A stretch of 64,000 bases of DNA from Pharus latifolius. Its lineage: Eukaryota; Streptophyta; Magnoliopsida; Poales; Poaceae. The position numbers and the translations under genes were made by a program. Under the pieces are notes generated by a model that saw only the letters and a program-made list of their open reading frames with translations, was not told where the DNA came from and made no database searches. Within the stretch, counting starts at the first letter, position 1, and each line of letters begins with the position of its first letter. Shown in pieces: positions 45,081 to 57,400 of the stretch. Where the stretch lies: contig CM033322.1 of the NCBI GenBank assembly GCA_019359835.1, positions 27,602,468 to 27,666,467 on the forward strand, in the 5' to 3' direction.

Positions 45081-45549
45081 TCGCAATCATGGATAAGCAA
45101 CCGCAGGAAAAAGATAAAGAGTTCCATTAAAAATAATAAACCTCCTTCTAGTGGTCGTAACAGCGACCATGCAGACAAATAGACTAACCCGTAGGGAAGT
45201 AAGAGATAGTGTCCGTTGCACAATGTCCTTAGACACGACCTCAAGAATTGTTGCACCTAGTTGCAGCGCATGGAGGAGTTTTACCAAGGTAATGCACCTA
45301 TGCCAACTATACTAGAGCAGGGACAATCCTGTGGAATTAAGGACGCTGATGGAGATGAGGACATGCTATATCAGGTACTAAATAATCATGTCAATATAAT
45401 TTTTGGTGGTTCTTCATCTTATTTTTCTAAGTGTCAATTTAAATTTATTTACTGGGAGGTAAATAATATTGTAGCTCTTCCTGGACAGCCTCAATTTCTC
45501 TGCTGGTCAGAGACTTCCCTGACCTTTAGCCGGGAAGATTGCCCTAAGA

Positions 45550-46280
45550 GGTTGTTGTGGCCACGCGACTCCCTTTGGTAATTTCCCCCATTATTAGCAA
45601 CGCTAAAGTGAGACGAGTACTGGTCGATGGAGGAAGCTCTCTTGACCTATTGTTTGCGAAAGCACTTGACGAGATGCAAATACCTCGTTCAAAAATCAAA
45701 CCAGTGGATCTCCTGTTTTTGGGACAATTCCTGGTCCTTCGATGATGCCCATCAGGAAAATTCTACTACCAGTGACACTCGGGGGACCAGAGAACTTTCG
45801 AACAGAGTTAATTACTTTTGATGTAATTGATTTTGATTCAGCTTATAACGCAATCTTTGGTAAGCCCTTGCTCGCCAAGTTCATGGAGGCAATGCATTAT
45901 GCTTATCAATGTGTCAAGGTGCCATGACCAAAAGGCGTGATCACAGTTAGAGGCAATCAAAATATGGCTCTTACTTGTGATCGCGTATTCTTAGAATTGG
46001 TTGACCAACTTCCCCTCCGAGATGTTAAGGTGGCAACCAAGGAACCAAATGCGGTCAAGGTAACTCCGCAACTTGATGAAAAACTTAAGCAGATTCCCTT
46101 ATTCCCAGATGACCCGTCTAGAACCGTTCAGATTGAGTTGGGGTTGGACGATAGATAGGAACTTGCGCTCATCACTTTCCTCCAAGTTAATTCAGATGTG
46201 TTTGTGTGGAATCCATCCGACATGCCTGGAGTCCCAAGGGAAGTGATCGAGCACAGGCTAGCAATTCGACCTGGATAGTG
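45550..46280 (+). pseudogene. Aspartic protease region of gypsy element
   Basis: V-R-R-V-L-V-D-G-G-S-S-L-D-L-L-F at 45612..45660 is the catalytic Asp motif in its plant Tat-type form. It is followed (after a shift near 45720) by VTLGGPENFRTELITFDVID, then Y-N-A-I-F-G-K-P near 45845, the conserved second half of the domain. A TGA at 45925 and TAG at 46156 break the frame. The linker to reverse transcriptase (W-N-P-S-D-M-P-G-V near 46210) is preserved. Confidence 0.75.
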
Positions 46281-47010
46281 ACCAATAAAGCAAAAGCTCA
46301 GACGCTTTGCTCCTAATCGACAAGAAGCCATCTGTTCGAAGTTAGATAAACTCCAGGAGGCTGGTTTTATTCATGAGGTTGACCATCCATAATGGCTCGT
46401 AAATCCAATCATGGTCCTAAAATCAAATGATAAGTAGTGCATGTGCGTTGATTACACTAGTCTCAATAATGTCTGCCGAAGGATGATTTTCCTCTTCCCC
46501 GTATCGATCAGTTGGTCGATTCAACAATGGGTTGTGAACTGATGAGCTTCCTGGATGCCTACTCAAGTTACCATTAAATTAGCATGGCAGAAGTTGATGA
46601 AGAAAAATTGCCTTCATCACACCATTTGGTACCTATTGCTACGTCAGAATGCCATTTGGGCTCAAGAATGCTGGTTCCACATATCAGCGCTTGATGTAGA
46701 AGACCTTTCTATCTCAATTAGGGCGTAATTTAGAAACTTATGTTGATGATCTGGTTGTAAAAATCTTGAAAAGCTCTAGTCATATAAATGATCTCACTGA
46801 AACTTTCTGTAATTTGAGTAAACATGGAATCCAATTAAATCCTGAAAAATGCTCTTTTGGAGTTTCTTCTGGTAAACTTTTAGGTTTGTTTGTTAGTTCA
46901 AGAGGCATTGAGGTTAATCTTGAGAAAATCTGGGCCATTAAGAAAATCCGATCTTTGGCAACGAAGGAGGTACGAAGCCTAACCAGTTGAATGGCGGCCT
47001 TGAGTCGTTT
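46281..47010 (+). pseudogene. Reverse transcriptase of gypsy element
   Basis: Blocks include K-Q-K-L-R-R-F-A-P-N-R, EAICSKLDKLQEAGFIHEV, V-D-H-P (then TAA), C-V-D-Y-T-S-L-N-N near 46446, and the catalytic Y-V-D-D-L-V-V-K at 46739..46762, followed by L-N-P-E-K-C-S-F-G-V near 46840. Several shifts and stops separate them, so no product is expected. Confidence 0.8.
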
Positions 47011-47922
47011 CATCTCGCAGTTAGGCGAACATGGGTTACCATTCTTTAAGGTTCTATGTTAGCACGATAGTTTCCAATGGTCGGATGAAGCCGAAAAAAC
47101 CTTTCAGGAAGTAAAAGCATATTTATCAAGTGCTCCAGTGTTGGTTTCCCTTATCATGGGAGAACCATTACTCATTTACTTGGCTGTATAATGGCTAGTA
47201 TATTACGTAAGTGAAGTACTTAATGGACCAAAGGAATGCTACCCTGAAGTCCAAAAGTAATTTTACACTCTCTTAATGGCTTACAGAAAGCTGCGACATT
47301 ACTTTCAAGAGCACAAGCTTTTCGTGCCCTTGTCTTTTCCCTTAGGGGACATTCTCCGAAATCCGGAAGTGACTGGTTGAGTTGCAAAGTGGGCAGTAGA
47401 ACTCGGATCATTGACCTCCATGTCACTACTCGAGTAGCAATTAAGTCTCAAATTTTTGCAGATTTTGTGGTCGAATGGATTAATCTTGAACCACTTGTGC
47501 AAGAACAAGCATATTTGAAAAGTACTGACCACTAGACGATGTATTTTGATAGCTCTCGAAGTTTTTCAAACTTGGGGGCTGAAGTGGTCTTAATCACACC
47601 TCAGGGCGACCAACTCTAGTATGTCATACAATTACACTTTGTTGCTACAAATAATGTAGCAGAGTATGAAGGTCTTTTAGGCGGGCTTCAAGGAGTCAAA
47701 TCCCTTGGAGTCTATCGATTAGTGGTGAAGGGAGATTCACAGCTAGTCGTAAACTAGGTAAATAAAGAATACAGCTGTTCTGATGAGACAATAGCTCTAT
47801 ACCTGGACGAAGTGAGGAAATTGGAAAAACACTTCAGAAATTTTGAAGTTCAATTCGTTCCACGAAAAGACAATATTCTCGTAGACCGATTGTCGAAAAT
47901 TGGTTCCTCACGTGGATCCACT
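47011..47922 (+). pseudogene. RT connection and RNase H of gypsy element
   Basis: E-K-T-F-Q-E-V-K-A-Y-L at 47095 is the connection region. RNase H acidic residues are visible in M-Y-F-D-S-S (47539..47556), N-V-A-E-Y-E-G-L-L near 47660 and K-G-D-S-Q-L-V-V near 47730. TAG codons at 47617 and 47755 replace expected Gln. CACTA-2 enters at 47923 after S-K-I-G-S-S-R-G-S-T; the reading resumes at 58856. Confidence 0.75.
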
Positions 47923-48570
47923 CACTACTACAGAAATGCTTTTCACTATCGGTTAAAAATCCACTCTACTATCGGTTCTCTTACCGATAGTGGTCGGCAC
48001 GATAGTAGAGGTGCAGCACACTTCTATCGGTTCAAAAACTGTTAGTAAAACATCTACATTCCCAACGTTCACTAATCGCTATCGACTATTTCTTCTATCG
48101 GCTCGAATTTAAACCGATAGTATTATATACGTTTTTTCTATCGGCTCGTATATAAACCGATAGTATTATTTAGGATTTTTCTATCGGCTAGGATCTTAAC
48201 CGATAGTAATGTTAATGTTTTTGTCTATCGGCTATTATCTAAACCGATAGTATTGTCTGGACACGTTTAGTACTGAAAACTTTATTCTATCGGTTTCTTC
48301 ATATGAACTGATAGTACTGTAATATTTATTCTATCGGTTGTATATATAACCGATAGTATTTTGTAGACACGTTTAGTACTGAAAACTTTATTCTATCGGT
48401 TTCTGAATATGAACCGATAGTACTGTAATATTTATTCTATCGGTTGTAGTATATAACTAATAGTAATTTGTAGACACGTTTAGTACCGAAAACTTTATTC
48501 TATCGGTTTCTGCATATGAACCGATAGTAATGTAATATTTTTCCTATCGGTTATGTACTGGCACGGTTAG
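47923..48570. repeat. CACTA-2 left subterminal array
   Basis: At least 18 direct or inverted CTATCGGTT / AACCGATAG units, mostly as closely spaced inverted pairs. A longer ~120-bp tandem unit containing GTAGACACGTTTAGTAC recurs three times (about 48255, 48363 and 48470). Confidence 0.85.
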
Positions 48571-48867
48571 TGCTGGAATCATGCACATATACATACAGCT
48601 ATACAGAGATACATTGGATCATTCACAAATACACCAATATTTACAAATATTCAACAATATTCACATATTGATCAATTTGTTCACAAATACACTAATACAG
48701 TAATATACACATGCATTGGACAGATTGAATTTATGCACATATTGATCGAGTTAATTCACAAATACATCAATGAATCTATTCACATATTGAGTTTATTCAC
48801 AAATACAGCAATCAACACATTCAATATATATTCACAAATACAGCAATCAACACAAGTCAGTTACTAT
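48571..48867. repeat. CACTA-2 3'UTR region with TTCACAAATACA repeats
   Basis: Eight or so loose copies of (A)TTCACAAATAC(A) spaced 20..40 bases apart. The inverse string GTATTTGTGAA appears at least twice in CACTA-5 (32140..32185), which links those two elements. Confidence 0.65.
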
Positions 48868-51800
48868 CGATCGTTGATAGCCACTTCTTCCATGACATAT
48901 TGAGCCCAAATTGTTCGCAGCTCCTTCAATTAAGGCAACTCATATTGCTCTTTCAACATGGTGCTCTGCATATATGCGTGTATGAAGTTAGGATCGTACG
49001 TCACATCCAATTAAAGTTCGACTTTGAGTCAGGAAAAATGGTTACCTTAGGGAATTGGGCAAAGTTTCTCCTGATCAGGTCATACATGAATCTCATGACA
49101 TAGAAGCCACATTCCCACGATTGTGGTTGCTGATGGCACTAGAAAAATTGCATATGCAAAGACATAAACCCACATTAACTCGAAAGAACTAATTAAGCTT
49201 AAATTAAAAGACTCATCATGAGTACTTCCATCCGTATTAATTACCTCATATTCTTTCCAAGAAATTGTTGTGCCCTTCGACGCGTCATGCCTCCCTCCAG
49301 CACTAGCATAATTTTTGAAAGCCCTGTATTTAATTTAGCATTGCCGGTTAATATGTTATCATTAATTAGCTGGTCAGAGAAAAATTTAAGACAACTATGT
49401 TACTTACGCGTCTATGTGCCATGTGAGGGTGAAAACATGCGCCACCTTGTCGCTCATCGAATCGAGGTAATAGACCTCATTCATCCATGGGCAAATGACG
49501 GCGAGGACCCAGTGGCCCCTACATTGCATATATAAGCGAACCGTTTCATACATATGTTAGGCGTAACATACAAGAATGAGTTAAATTAGTAGGAAATGCA
49601 CTAACCTTTGGTGGTACGGCGCAAGGATGAACTCTCGGTCCTGCTGCGCTAGTAGTGCCCTTGATATGTATTCCTCCGCATGTGCTTGGTCGTGCTTTAG
49701 CATCGTGAGGTTTATTTTCTCTGGGTCGAGGAAACCCACCTTGTCACATGCCCTCATCGACGCCAGCCTATACATGCACCTGGATGCAAAGTAGACATTA
49801 GTAAGTAGTGCATACAAAAAGTGATTAGATTTATGAAACGAACTGTGATAACTTCAGACAACAGCAAACTCACAGGACTCCAGTCCGTATGATGGACATA
49901 TCAAGCTCCCGCCAGTTGAGGAGGTCGAACAAATCCTTGTGGGCCACCGATATGCTCTCGGGCTCACGGTGAAAATGGGCTGGCCTGAAGTGAACCAAGA
50001 AGTTGATGTGGCGCCTAGACCGGGTCAGATACCACTCGTGAAGACTTCTGGTTATTTGATCCATATTGCGCAGAAGGTACTCCAACACAAGTGGGGACTC
50101 GTTCTTGAACGTACCCGGCTGGCTTTGTTTGGCCTTGCCTTTGGCCTTACCCTTGCCTTTGGGCGGGGAGCAAGTGTATACCTTCGAAGGTTGGGGTGTG
50201 GTGCCGCCGGCCTCATTTGATGGCGAAGGGTTTGAGGCCGTCGGAGGAGGCATGGGGGCCGAAGGAGTTCGCTAATGCGTTGTGGCGGGGGTGGTGTCCT
50301 CAGGAAGTGAGCTGGTATCCATCGTCCACTTTAAGTACAAATGCTTAAATTAGATTTTGCAAATTGAGTATATTAACTGAGTTGTAAGCTAGAATGGCTA
50401 GGGTTTACCTCCTGTAGTCTAACACCCTTCTTGGGCCACTGTATGTACGAGCCCAATGCCTCGCCAATTGTCCGCATTTCGTCCGTTGGGACGGGCAACG
50501 GAAAAGAGCTGTAGCCCGGGAGGGCCATGTCCACCTGTACCTTTGCGAATCCAGGCTCCAGAGGTACGCAGTGGATCCGGACATTTTCACAAGACTGGTA
50601 TACGACCCAGTTTGCAACCGCAACAGGTTTGTCGCCTATGTTGATCGATAGGCTACAGCTCTCCGGCTTCTGCAATTTGCAACAATTATAACAGGTTAGC
50701 GAAACAATTCTAACGTAACGGGAGTGGCATCAGCCGAACTGCATATATAGCTCAAGAGTTGCAATACCTCGATCAGGTCCACCGGATCCACGTGAACCTT
50801 CGAGCCGACACTACTCGGCCTGGCAGCGTCGACCTCGGCAGCTGGATCTAAACCCTTGGACTGCACAACTCGGTTGAGGCGTTCATACTTCTCGTTCATT
50901 TAAGCGAACATGTCTGCGAATTGTGCAGTCACATCTGCCCATATCTTCTGAGATAGCTCCACTTCCCTTTCCTTCCAGCTGCCAGCCTTCTTCGCCTTTT
51001 GCCCAGGCTCCGAGAAGCCTTCCTTCCATGGCACCACAGCCCCCACGGTTCGCGTCCGCCCTGGATGCTCCTTGTTCCCTAGAGCCCGGGTAAGGATGTC
51101 GTTCTCCCTATGGGGACTGAACAATCCCTCGGTCACCTCCTTCGAGCCAGAGATCTGTTACATTGAAAGCTCTCTATTGTGAGGAAGAAATATATACAAA
51201 CTTGTGCGCACACTAGTGATCATAGTTAGCCAACTTACGAGTCGCTGCATGACCTCGACGTCCCTGGGGTTTGGGAACGCCACAGTCCCCGTGGCCGACA
51301 CGGTCCCTTTGGCCAGCCACCAGCGCTTGCATCGCTGATCGCGGATCTCAGAGAGTGGTAGGTCAGGGGAGTCGACGAAATGCGACGCCTCGTCTTCAGC
51401 CTTCTTCCACTGCTCCTCCTTCCCCGCATAGCCGCGAGAGCCGAGCCGGTGTGGGTGGTCGTTCCTCCTCTGGATTGCCCTGTTCTTCTCGCTGAGGGCC
51501 TTCATACCAGAAACAAGAAAATTAATGCACTACTGCTTACTGCATACAATGGTGTAACCAAGCAAAGGAACCATACATACCTTGAACTCAGGAGTCCCCT
51601 TTTGTTGGGCGAATTGCTCCCATACCTCCTCCGTTATGAAGGGGTACTTCTCGCATGGAGATTCGCCTTTAGCGAGGAAGGTACTGACGAGGACGCTCTT
51701 GAAGGTTTTCCACGTGTTGTTCATGTCCTTCAAGCAAGCTATCTTGGGACCATCATCCGGGATGTTCCACTTGGCCTGTTTCAAATGGTGCATATAAGTA

Positions 51801-52165
51801 GGACTTACCTAATCTCTAGGATAAACCAAGGGAATGTGATTACTCAAGAGTTCAGTGATTTTGATTAATTTTACCTTCACTTCGGCCCACAGCCTATCCC
51901 TCTCGTCGGCCTTGACGTCTTTCCATCTCTGGACGGTGATCTTCGCCCTTTCCTTCGCCAACAAGCCAACATAGGCAGCATAGTGCCCGGCGTTCTTCCC
52001 GATCGGTCTCCCGAACTGGTTGAACTCACAGGAAAGATCCGCGCGTTTGGCCAAACGACCCAACATCGTCGCGCCTCGCGCCTTCCTCTTGCGCTGGGAT
52101 GAGGCAGCGCCATCTACGTTCGCCCTCGCCGAATCACTACTATCAGCCGAGGAAGATGCCGACAT
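48868..52165 (-). pseudogene. CACTA-2 second gene: TNPA-like (Transposase_24) fused to Ulp1-like protease
   Basis: About eleven exon-like blocks starting at ATG 52163..52165: a Ser/Ala-rich then basic N-terminus (S-S-Q-R-K-R-K-A-R-G), R-P-I-G-K-N-A-G-H-Y-A, the Transposase_24 segment W-E-Q-F-A-Q-Q-K-G-T-P-E-F-K and H-R-L-G-S-R-G-Y-A-G-K (51240..51660), a central segment ending D-M-F-A with an in-frame TAA (50897..50899), a Lys/Gly/Ala-rich linker near 50170, then the C48 protease: G-H-W-V-L-A-V-I (His) and Y-Y-L-D-S (Asp) at 49430..49520, and Q-S-W-E-C-G-F-Y-V-M-R (Cys) near 49100. All three protease residues are intact, unlike CACTA-1. The known damage is the TAA plus a TAG/TAA in the last block (near 48930). 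TNPA-like proteins bind the subterminal repeats; the protease's role is unknown. Confidence 0.75.
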
Positions 52166-52173
52166 GGCTTTAC

Positions 52174-53422
52174 CTAAAATTCCATGAACAAACCATCAAT
52201 TGATATGAAGAAAGGTACATGACAAAGTTCATAACTAAAATTGTTGTGCCCTACGCTAGTCTCTCTGCATGAACATAAAGTCTGTTGAAATTTAAATGAA
52301 CTAAAATTTCATATGAACATTAGAAAATGGGAAGTAATTAACAGAAAATTCAGATGAGCAGTGCAAACTAAGACATACTCTATTTCCTATCGATTTTGAA
52401 AGGAAAACCGATAGTACTAAGGTTTATATTCAGGAAAATTTAAAAGATTAGCAGTTCAAACTATGCTAATCTCTCTGCAGGAAAATAAAGTCTATTAAAA
52501 TTTAAATGAACCTAAATTTGAGATGAACATTAGAAAATGGGAAGTAATTAACAGAAAATTCAGATGAGCAGTGCAAACTAAGACATACTCTATTTCCTAT
52601 CGGTTTTGAAAGGAAAACCGATAGTACTAAGGTTTGTATTCAGGAAAATTTAAAAGATTAGCAGTGCAAACTATGCTAATCTCTCTGCAGGAAAATAAAG
52701 TCTGTTAAAATTTAAATGAACCTAAATTTGAGATGAACATTAGAAATGGGAAGTAATTCACAGAAAATTCAAATTAGCAGTGCAAACTATGATGGCACTA
52801 CTATTTTCTATCGGTTTTCCAAGTCAAACCGATAGTAATCAAGTTTGAATTCAGTAAAATCTATAAGATTAGCAGTGCAAACTAAGCTAGTCTCTCAGCA
52901 GGAACATAAAGTATGTTAAAATGTAAATGAACCTAAATTTGAGATGAACATTAGAAAATGGGAAGTAATTCACAGAAAATTCAAATTAGCAGTGCAAACT
53001 ATGATGGCACTACTATTTCCTATCGGTTTTCCAAGTCAAACCGATAGTAATCAAGTTTGAATTCAGTAAAATCTATAAGATTAGCAGTGCAAACTATGCT
53101 AGTCTCTCAGCAGGAACATAAATTATGTTAAAATGTAAATGAACCAAAATTTATTTCAGATGAAAATTAGAAAATGGGAAATAATTAACAGAAAATTCAG
53201 TTTAAGGTATTTACTATCGGTTCTGAATAAGAAACCGATAGTGGACTACACTGTATGACAAATTGCTAGTGATTTTCATCAATTCTGTCATTCTCATAGC
53301 TATCAAGTTTGTAGTTCATGAATTTTACTCTAGGTTTATATTTGTAATCCATTGAACGGGATATGAACCATTGCATACAAAATTAAGCAATACACACGAG
53401 CAATTTGGTCAAGAACACTTAC
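52174..53422 (-). other. 5'UTR intron of CACTA-2 second gene
   Basis: Predicted from donor CGACT|GTAAGT (53423/53422) and acceptor AATTTTAG|GTAAAGCC, eight bases upstream of the ATG. 1,249 bp long. Most of it is the ~210-bp tandem array. Confidence 0.6.
52250..53225. repeat. Five ~210-bp tandem repeats, each with a CTATCGGTTTT hairpin
   Basis: The CTCTC(T/A)GCA(T/G) marker recurs at 52261, 52471, 52681, 52892 and 53104, giving periods of 210, 210, 211 and 212 bp. Each full unit contains an inverted pair such as CTATCGGTTTT...AAAACCGATAG, the same motif as at the transposon ends, plus GTGCAAACTA and AACATTAGAAAATGGGAAGT strings. Confidence 0.85.
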
Positions 53423-53580
53423 AGTCGATCGTGGAGTGACCGGAGACGGTGGCGCAATGCAGTGCCGGAGGCGGTGGAGAACCAGATTCTGATCGGCAAT
53501 GGTGGCGCAAAGGAGCGAAGAAGCGAACGTCGGCGAATCTAGGGTTTTCCGCGTGAGTATTTGGAAATTGGAATGTGATC
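53423..53580 (-). promoter_or_regulatory. CACTA-2 second-gene leader exon
   Basis: A GC-rich stretch in an AT-rich neighbourhood, with ACCCTAGATTCGCC and a Cys/Gly-codon-like composition, directly upstream of the GTAAGT donor. I infer the untranslated first exon. The transcription start would lie near or beyond 53580. Confidence 0.5.
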
Positions 53581-53619
53581 AGTTGCACTGGAGGGAAAAT
53601 CGTGCAAGGTTATAACCTA

Positions 53620-54080
53620 ATAAATGAACATTTACTATCGGTTCATAACCACAAAACTGATAGTAAAAACATGTAAGTTAGGGTTTTCAGTATGGGAACT
53701 TTTCACTATCGGTTTTATTATACCAAACCGATAGTAAACTAAGAAACAGGGGCTCATAACACAGTATAAATCACTATCGGTTGTAAACACTAAACCGATA
53801 GTAAACTAAGAACAGGGACTCATAACACAGTATAAATCACTATCGGTTATGAATGATAAACCGATAGTATATTTTAATTTCATATCGGTTTCACAGTTAT
53901 AACCGATAGTAAAATACAATGTTATTGACCCTAAAGGATTTCCCTTAGAAGAATTACAGAGGATCTCAGTACATCATTTTGTATTGTATTTTACTATCAG
54001 TTTTATGACAATAAACCGATAGTATATGTTAATTTCATATGGGTTTGGAGGTTGAAACCGATAGTAGAATACTGTTAAAT
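53620..54080. repeat. CACTA-2 internal array of the terminal motif
   Basis: About twelve CTATCGGTT or AACCGATAG units between the second gene's leader and the TNP2 3' end, again as closely spaced inverted pairs. CACTA-1 has the equivalent at 10780..11060. Confidence 0.8.
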
Positions 54081-54422
54081 TCATCTAAAGGTATTTCCTG
54101 AGAACAATTACAGATGGGTCTCAGTACATCATTTTGCACTTGTAAAGACACCTGAAACCCCATGCAAATGACTTCCAATTATTTTGAAATAAATTAACAG
54201 TAAAGACCAATCATGGAATGAAAATTTGCATTTTTCATATATATTTGTGAAAAGAATCAATTATTGCTCAAATCAAGTATATACTCCAATTGAAATAAAA
54301 ATTTGCAGAAATGATTCTCAATGCATCACGTATGTTTTCCCAAAGAATTTTTGAAAAATGATTTGAAGAATTCTTCGATTAAAGATCCAAGTAATATACG
54401 TCACTTAAATATTGCAAATTAG
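54081..54422. other. TNP2 3' flank in CACTA-2
   Basis: AT-rich, presumably 3'UTR and polyadenylation region. No other feature. Confidence 0.4.
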
Positions 54423-57400
54423 TCAAGAATGGTTGTCCACCCATAATCCTTCTTTGTGGTCGTCTCGCAGGTAACTTGTTTCGTCAGTATTTTCGGTAGG
54501 GACAGATTGAAGGATTCCATCTAAAAATGGAGATAGTTCGTCGAACTGATTGTACTCTTCTTCATCCACAACGTCTCTGACCCCAACAATACGTCTCTTA
54601 CTGTGAAGGACAGTGTGCAACTTTGGGTTGGCCGGGTCAACGATGTAGAACACCTGTGTGGCTTGCTCAGCAAGTATAAATGGATCATCTTTGTGTGTGA
54701 CTCTATTGAGATCGACGAGAGTAAACCCATAATTATCGACTTTAACACCTCGAGAGATTTCGACCCATTGGCATCGAAACAGAGGAATCTTAAGTAATAC
54801 ATAATCGAGCTCCCATATTTCCTCAATAACACCGTAATATGAGTCGAGTGCCCTTACTGCCCTGGCATCCTCCGAAATAGCAAGTAGTGTCACTCCACTA
54901 CATTGCATAGTACTCTTCTCGTCCTGAGTTCTTGTGTAAAATGAATAGCCGTTGATGTCATACCCCTGCCAAGTCCCTACAGTAAATCTAGGCCCTCTGG
55001 CCAACCATGTAACATCTTCATCTACATCGCCCTCAGAAGCTTGCAGGACTCTATTTTCGATCCACCCAGTAAACTTCCTATTATGTTCTCTGGTGACCCA
55101 AATCTCTGGCTTCGAGGAATTCTGTTTCCGTAACATTTCCTTGTGCTCGTGTATGTATGGCTCCACCCCCGTCATGTGCTGTAAGACCCAAAAATGGGCT
55201 TTTGCATACAGATCACTAGAGGGGACGACTGCTTTAAATCCAATCGTTCCAATGCCCTGAAGCCTGCCCTCATGCCGGGACGTAGGAACGCCAATTGGGT
55301 CAACCCCGGCCATATAGTTGGTGCAAAATTCGATCACCTCCTCGGCGGCATAACCTTCAATGATACTGCCCTCAGCTCGATGTCGATTCCTTACATATCC
55401 CTTCAAGATACCCATAAATCTCTCAAATGGATACATGTAGCGCAGGAACACGGGTCCACAAAACTTAATTTCTCTGACAAGGTGAACAATTAGATAGACC
55501 ATAACATCAAAAAAGGATGGAGGGAAATACATCTCCAGCTGACAAAGAGTGGTAGTCACATTGCGTTGCAAATCGTCCAGTCCATCCATATCAATTACCT
55601 GCAAGGACACAGTTGCAGCAAATATTCAGATCCAAAAAATCTGACAAGTTCCACGAATGGAGCTAATTAACTTGCTAGGAGTACACGCTTACGTACCTTG
55701 CCAGATATTGTGTTGAAGAAATAACATAACTTTGTAATTGTCTCTCTGACTTTGACTGGGAGAATGCCTCTAATAGCAATGGGAAGCATTTGTGACATCA
55801 GTACATGACAATCATGGGACTTCATACCAACCAGTTTCAAGTCTTTCATGGACACAAGTTTTTTCAAGTTCGCAGAATACCCGCATGGAACTTTGACACC
55901 ATGTAGGCACTGACAGAGTTCTGTTTTTTCTCTTTTTGACAAAGTATAGCAAGCCGGGGGGAGGTATGTCCGCTTTCCCTTCTCCAACGGTGCAAGCTCA
56001 GTCCTTATGCCCATGTCGAGCATGTCACGTCGAACGTTGATGCCATCTTTCGTCTTTCCTGGAATGTTCAACAACAAACCAATCAAACTGTCACAAACAT
56101 TTTTCTCTACGTGCATGACATCAATGCAATGTCGAACTTATAAGTGCTCCCAATATGGCAGATCCCAAAGAATCGATCTCTTCTTCCAAACATTTTTTCC
56201 TGGAGGTTTAGAACATTGACCGAACTCAACTTTGATGTCCTTCATGCGCAAGTAAAACTCCTTACCAGTCACAAACACTGGGGCTGATCCTTTCTCAGGC
56301 TTCCCATTGAATAACTTCCTCTTCTTACGGTAGGCGTGATGCATCGGAAGGAATCTGCGGTGACCCATGTACACTGTTTTTCTACAGTTCGATAACCACA
56401 TGCTTTCAGTTTCATCCAGGCAAATAGGACAAACCTTGCCTCCTTTCGTACTATACCCCGACAAATTTCCATAGGCCGGGAAATCATTAATGGTGCAAAA
56501 TATCATGGCCCGCAACATGAAATTCTCTTGCTTATGTGCATCCCACACCCGCACCCCTTCGCTCCACAATTTATGTAAGTCCTCGACTAACGGTGATAGA
56601 AACACGTCAATATCATTCCCGGGTTGTCTGGGTCCTGAAATTAGTAACGACATCATGATGTACTTGCGCTTCATACATAACCAAGGAGGAAGATTGTAGA
56701 TGCATAAAAGAACCGGCCAAGTGCTATGTCGACTGCTCATATTTCCGTGTGGATTCATACCATCCGTACTCAGCCCAAACCTTATATTCCTCACTTCGCC
56801 GCCAAACTCACTGAATGTTCTGTTAATGTTTCTCCATTGAATGGAATCAGCTGGATGTCTTAGTTTTCCGTCTTGTTTCCGACCTTCAACATGCCAACGC
56901 AAGTACTTCGCATCTTTCGGATTTGCAAACACCCGTTTCAATCTGGGAATCACAGGCAAATACCACACAGTTTTGGCCGGAGGCCCTTTCTTTACCTCAT
57001 CACATCCATTGTGATAAATTCTGTCCCCATGCTTATACCGCGATGCACCGCATCTTGGACAAACATGTAAATCCTCGTACTCGTTACGGTACAGAACACA
57101 ATCATTTGGGCATGCATGTATTCTTTCGATTTACATTCCCAACGGACACAATAGTGTTTTGGCCTGGTAAACCGGTCTTGGCAACTCATTTCCCTCTGGA
57201 AGCATGTCCGCTAACAGATCCAATAGCGCCGTGAAACTCTTATCGCTCCAACCGTTGCTTGCCTTCAAGTTATATAATCTCAACACAGCAGACAACTTTG
57301 TAAATTTTGCACATCCGGGGAACAAAGGCTTCTCAAAATCAACAATTAATTTCTCAAATTTAGCTAAATCATTTTCGCTGTAGTTTTCTTCTACATCACG

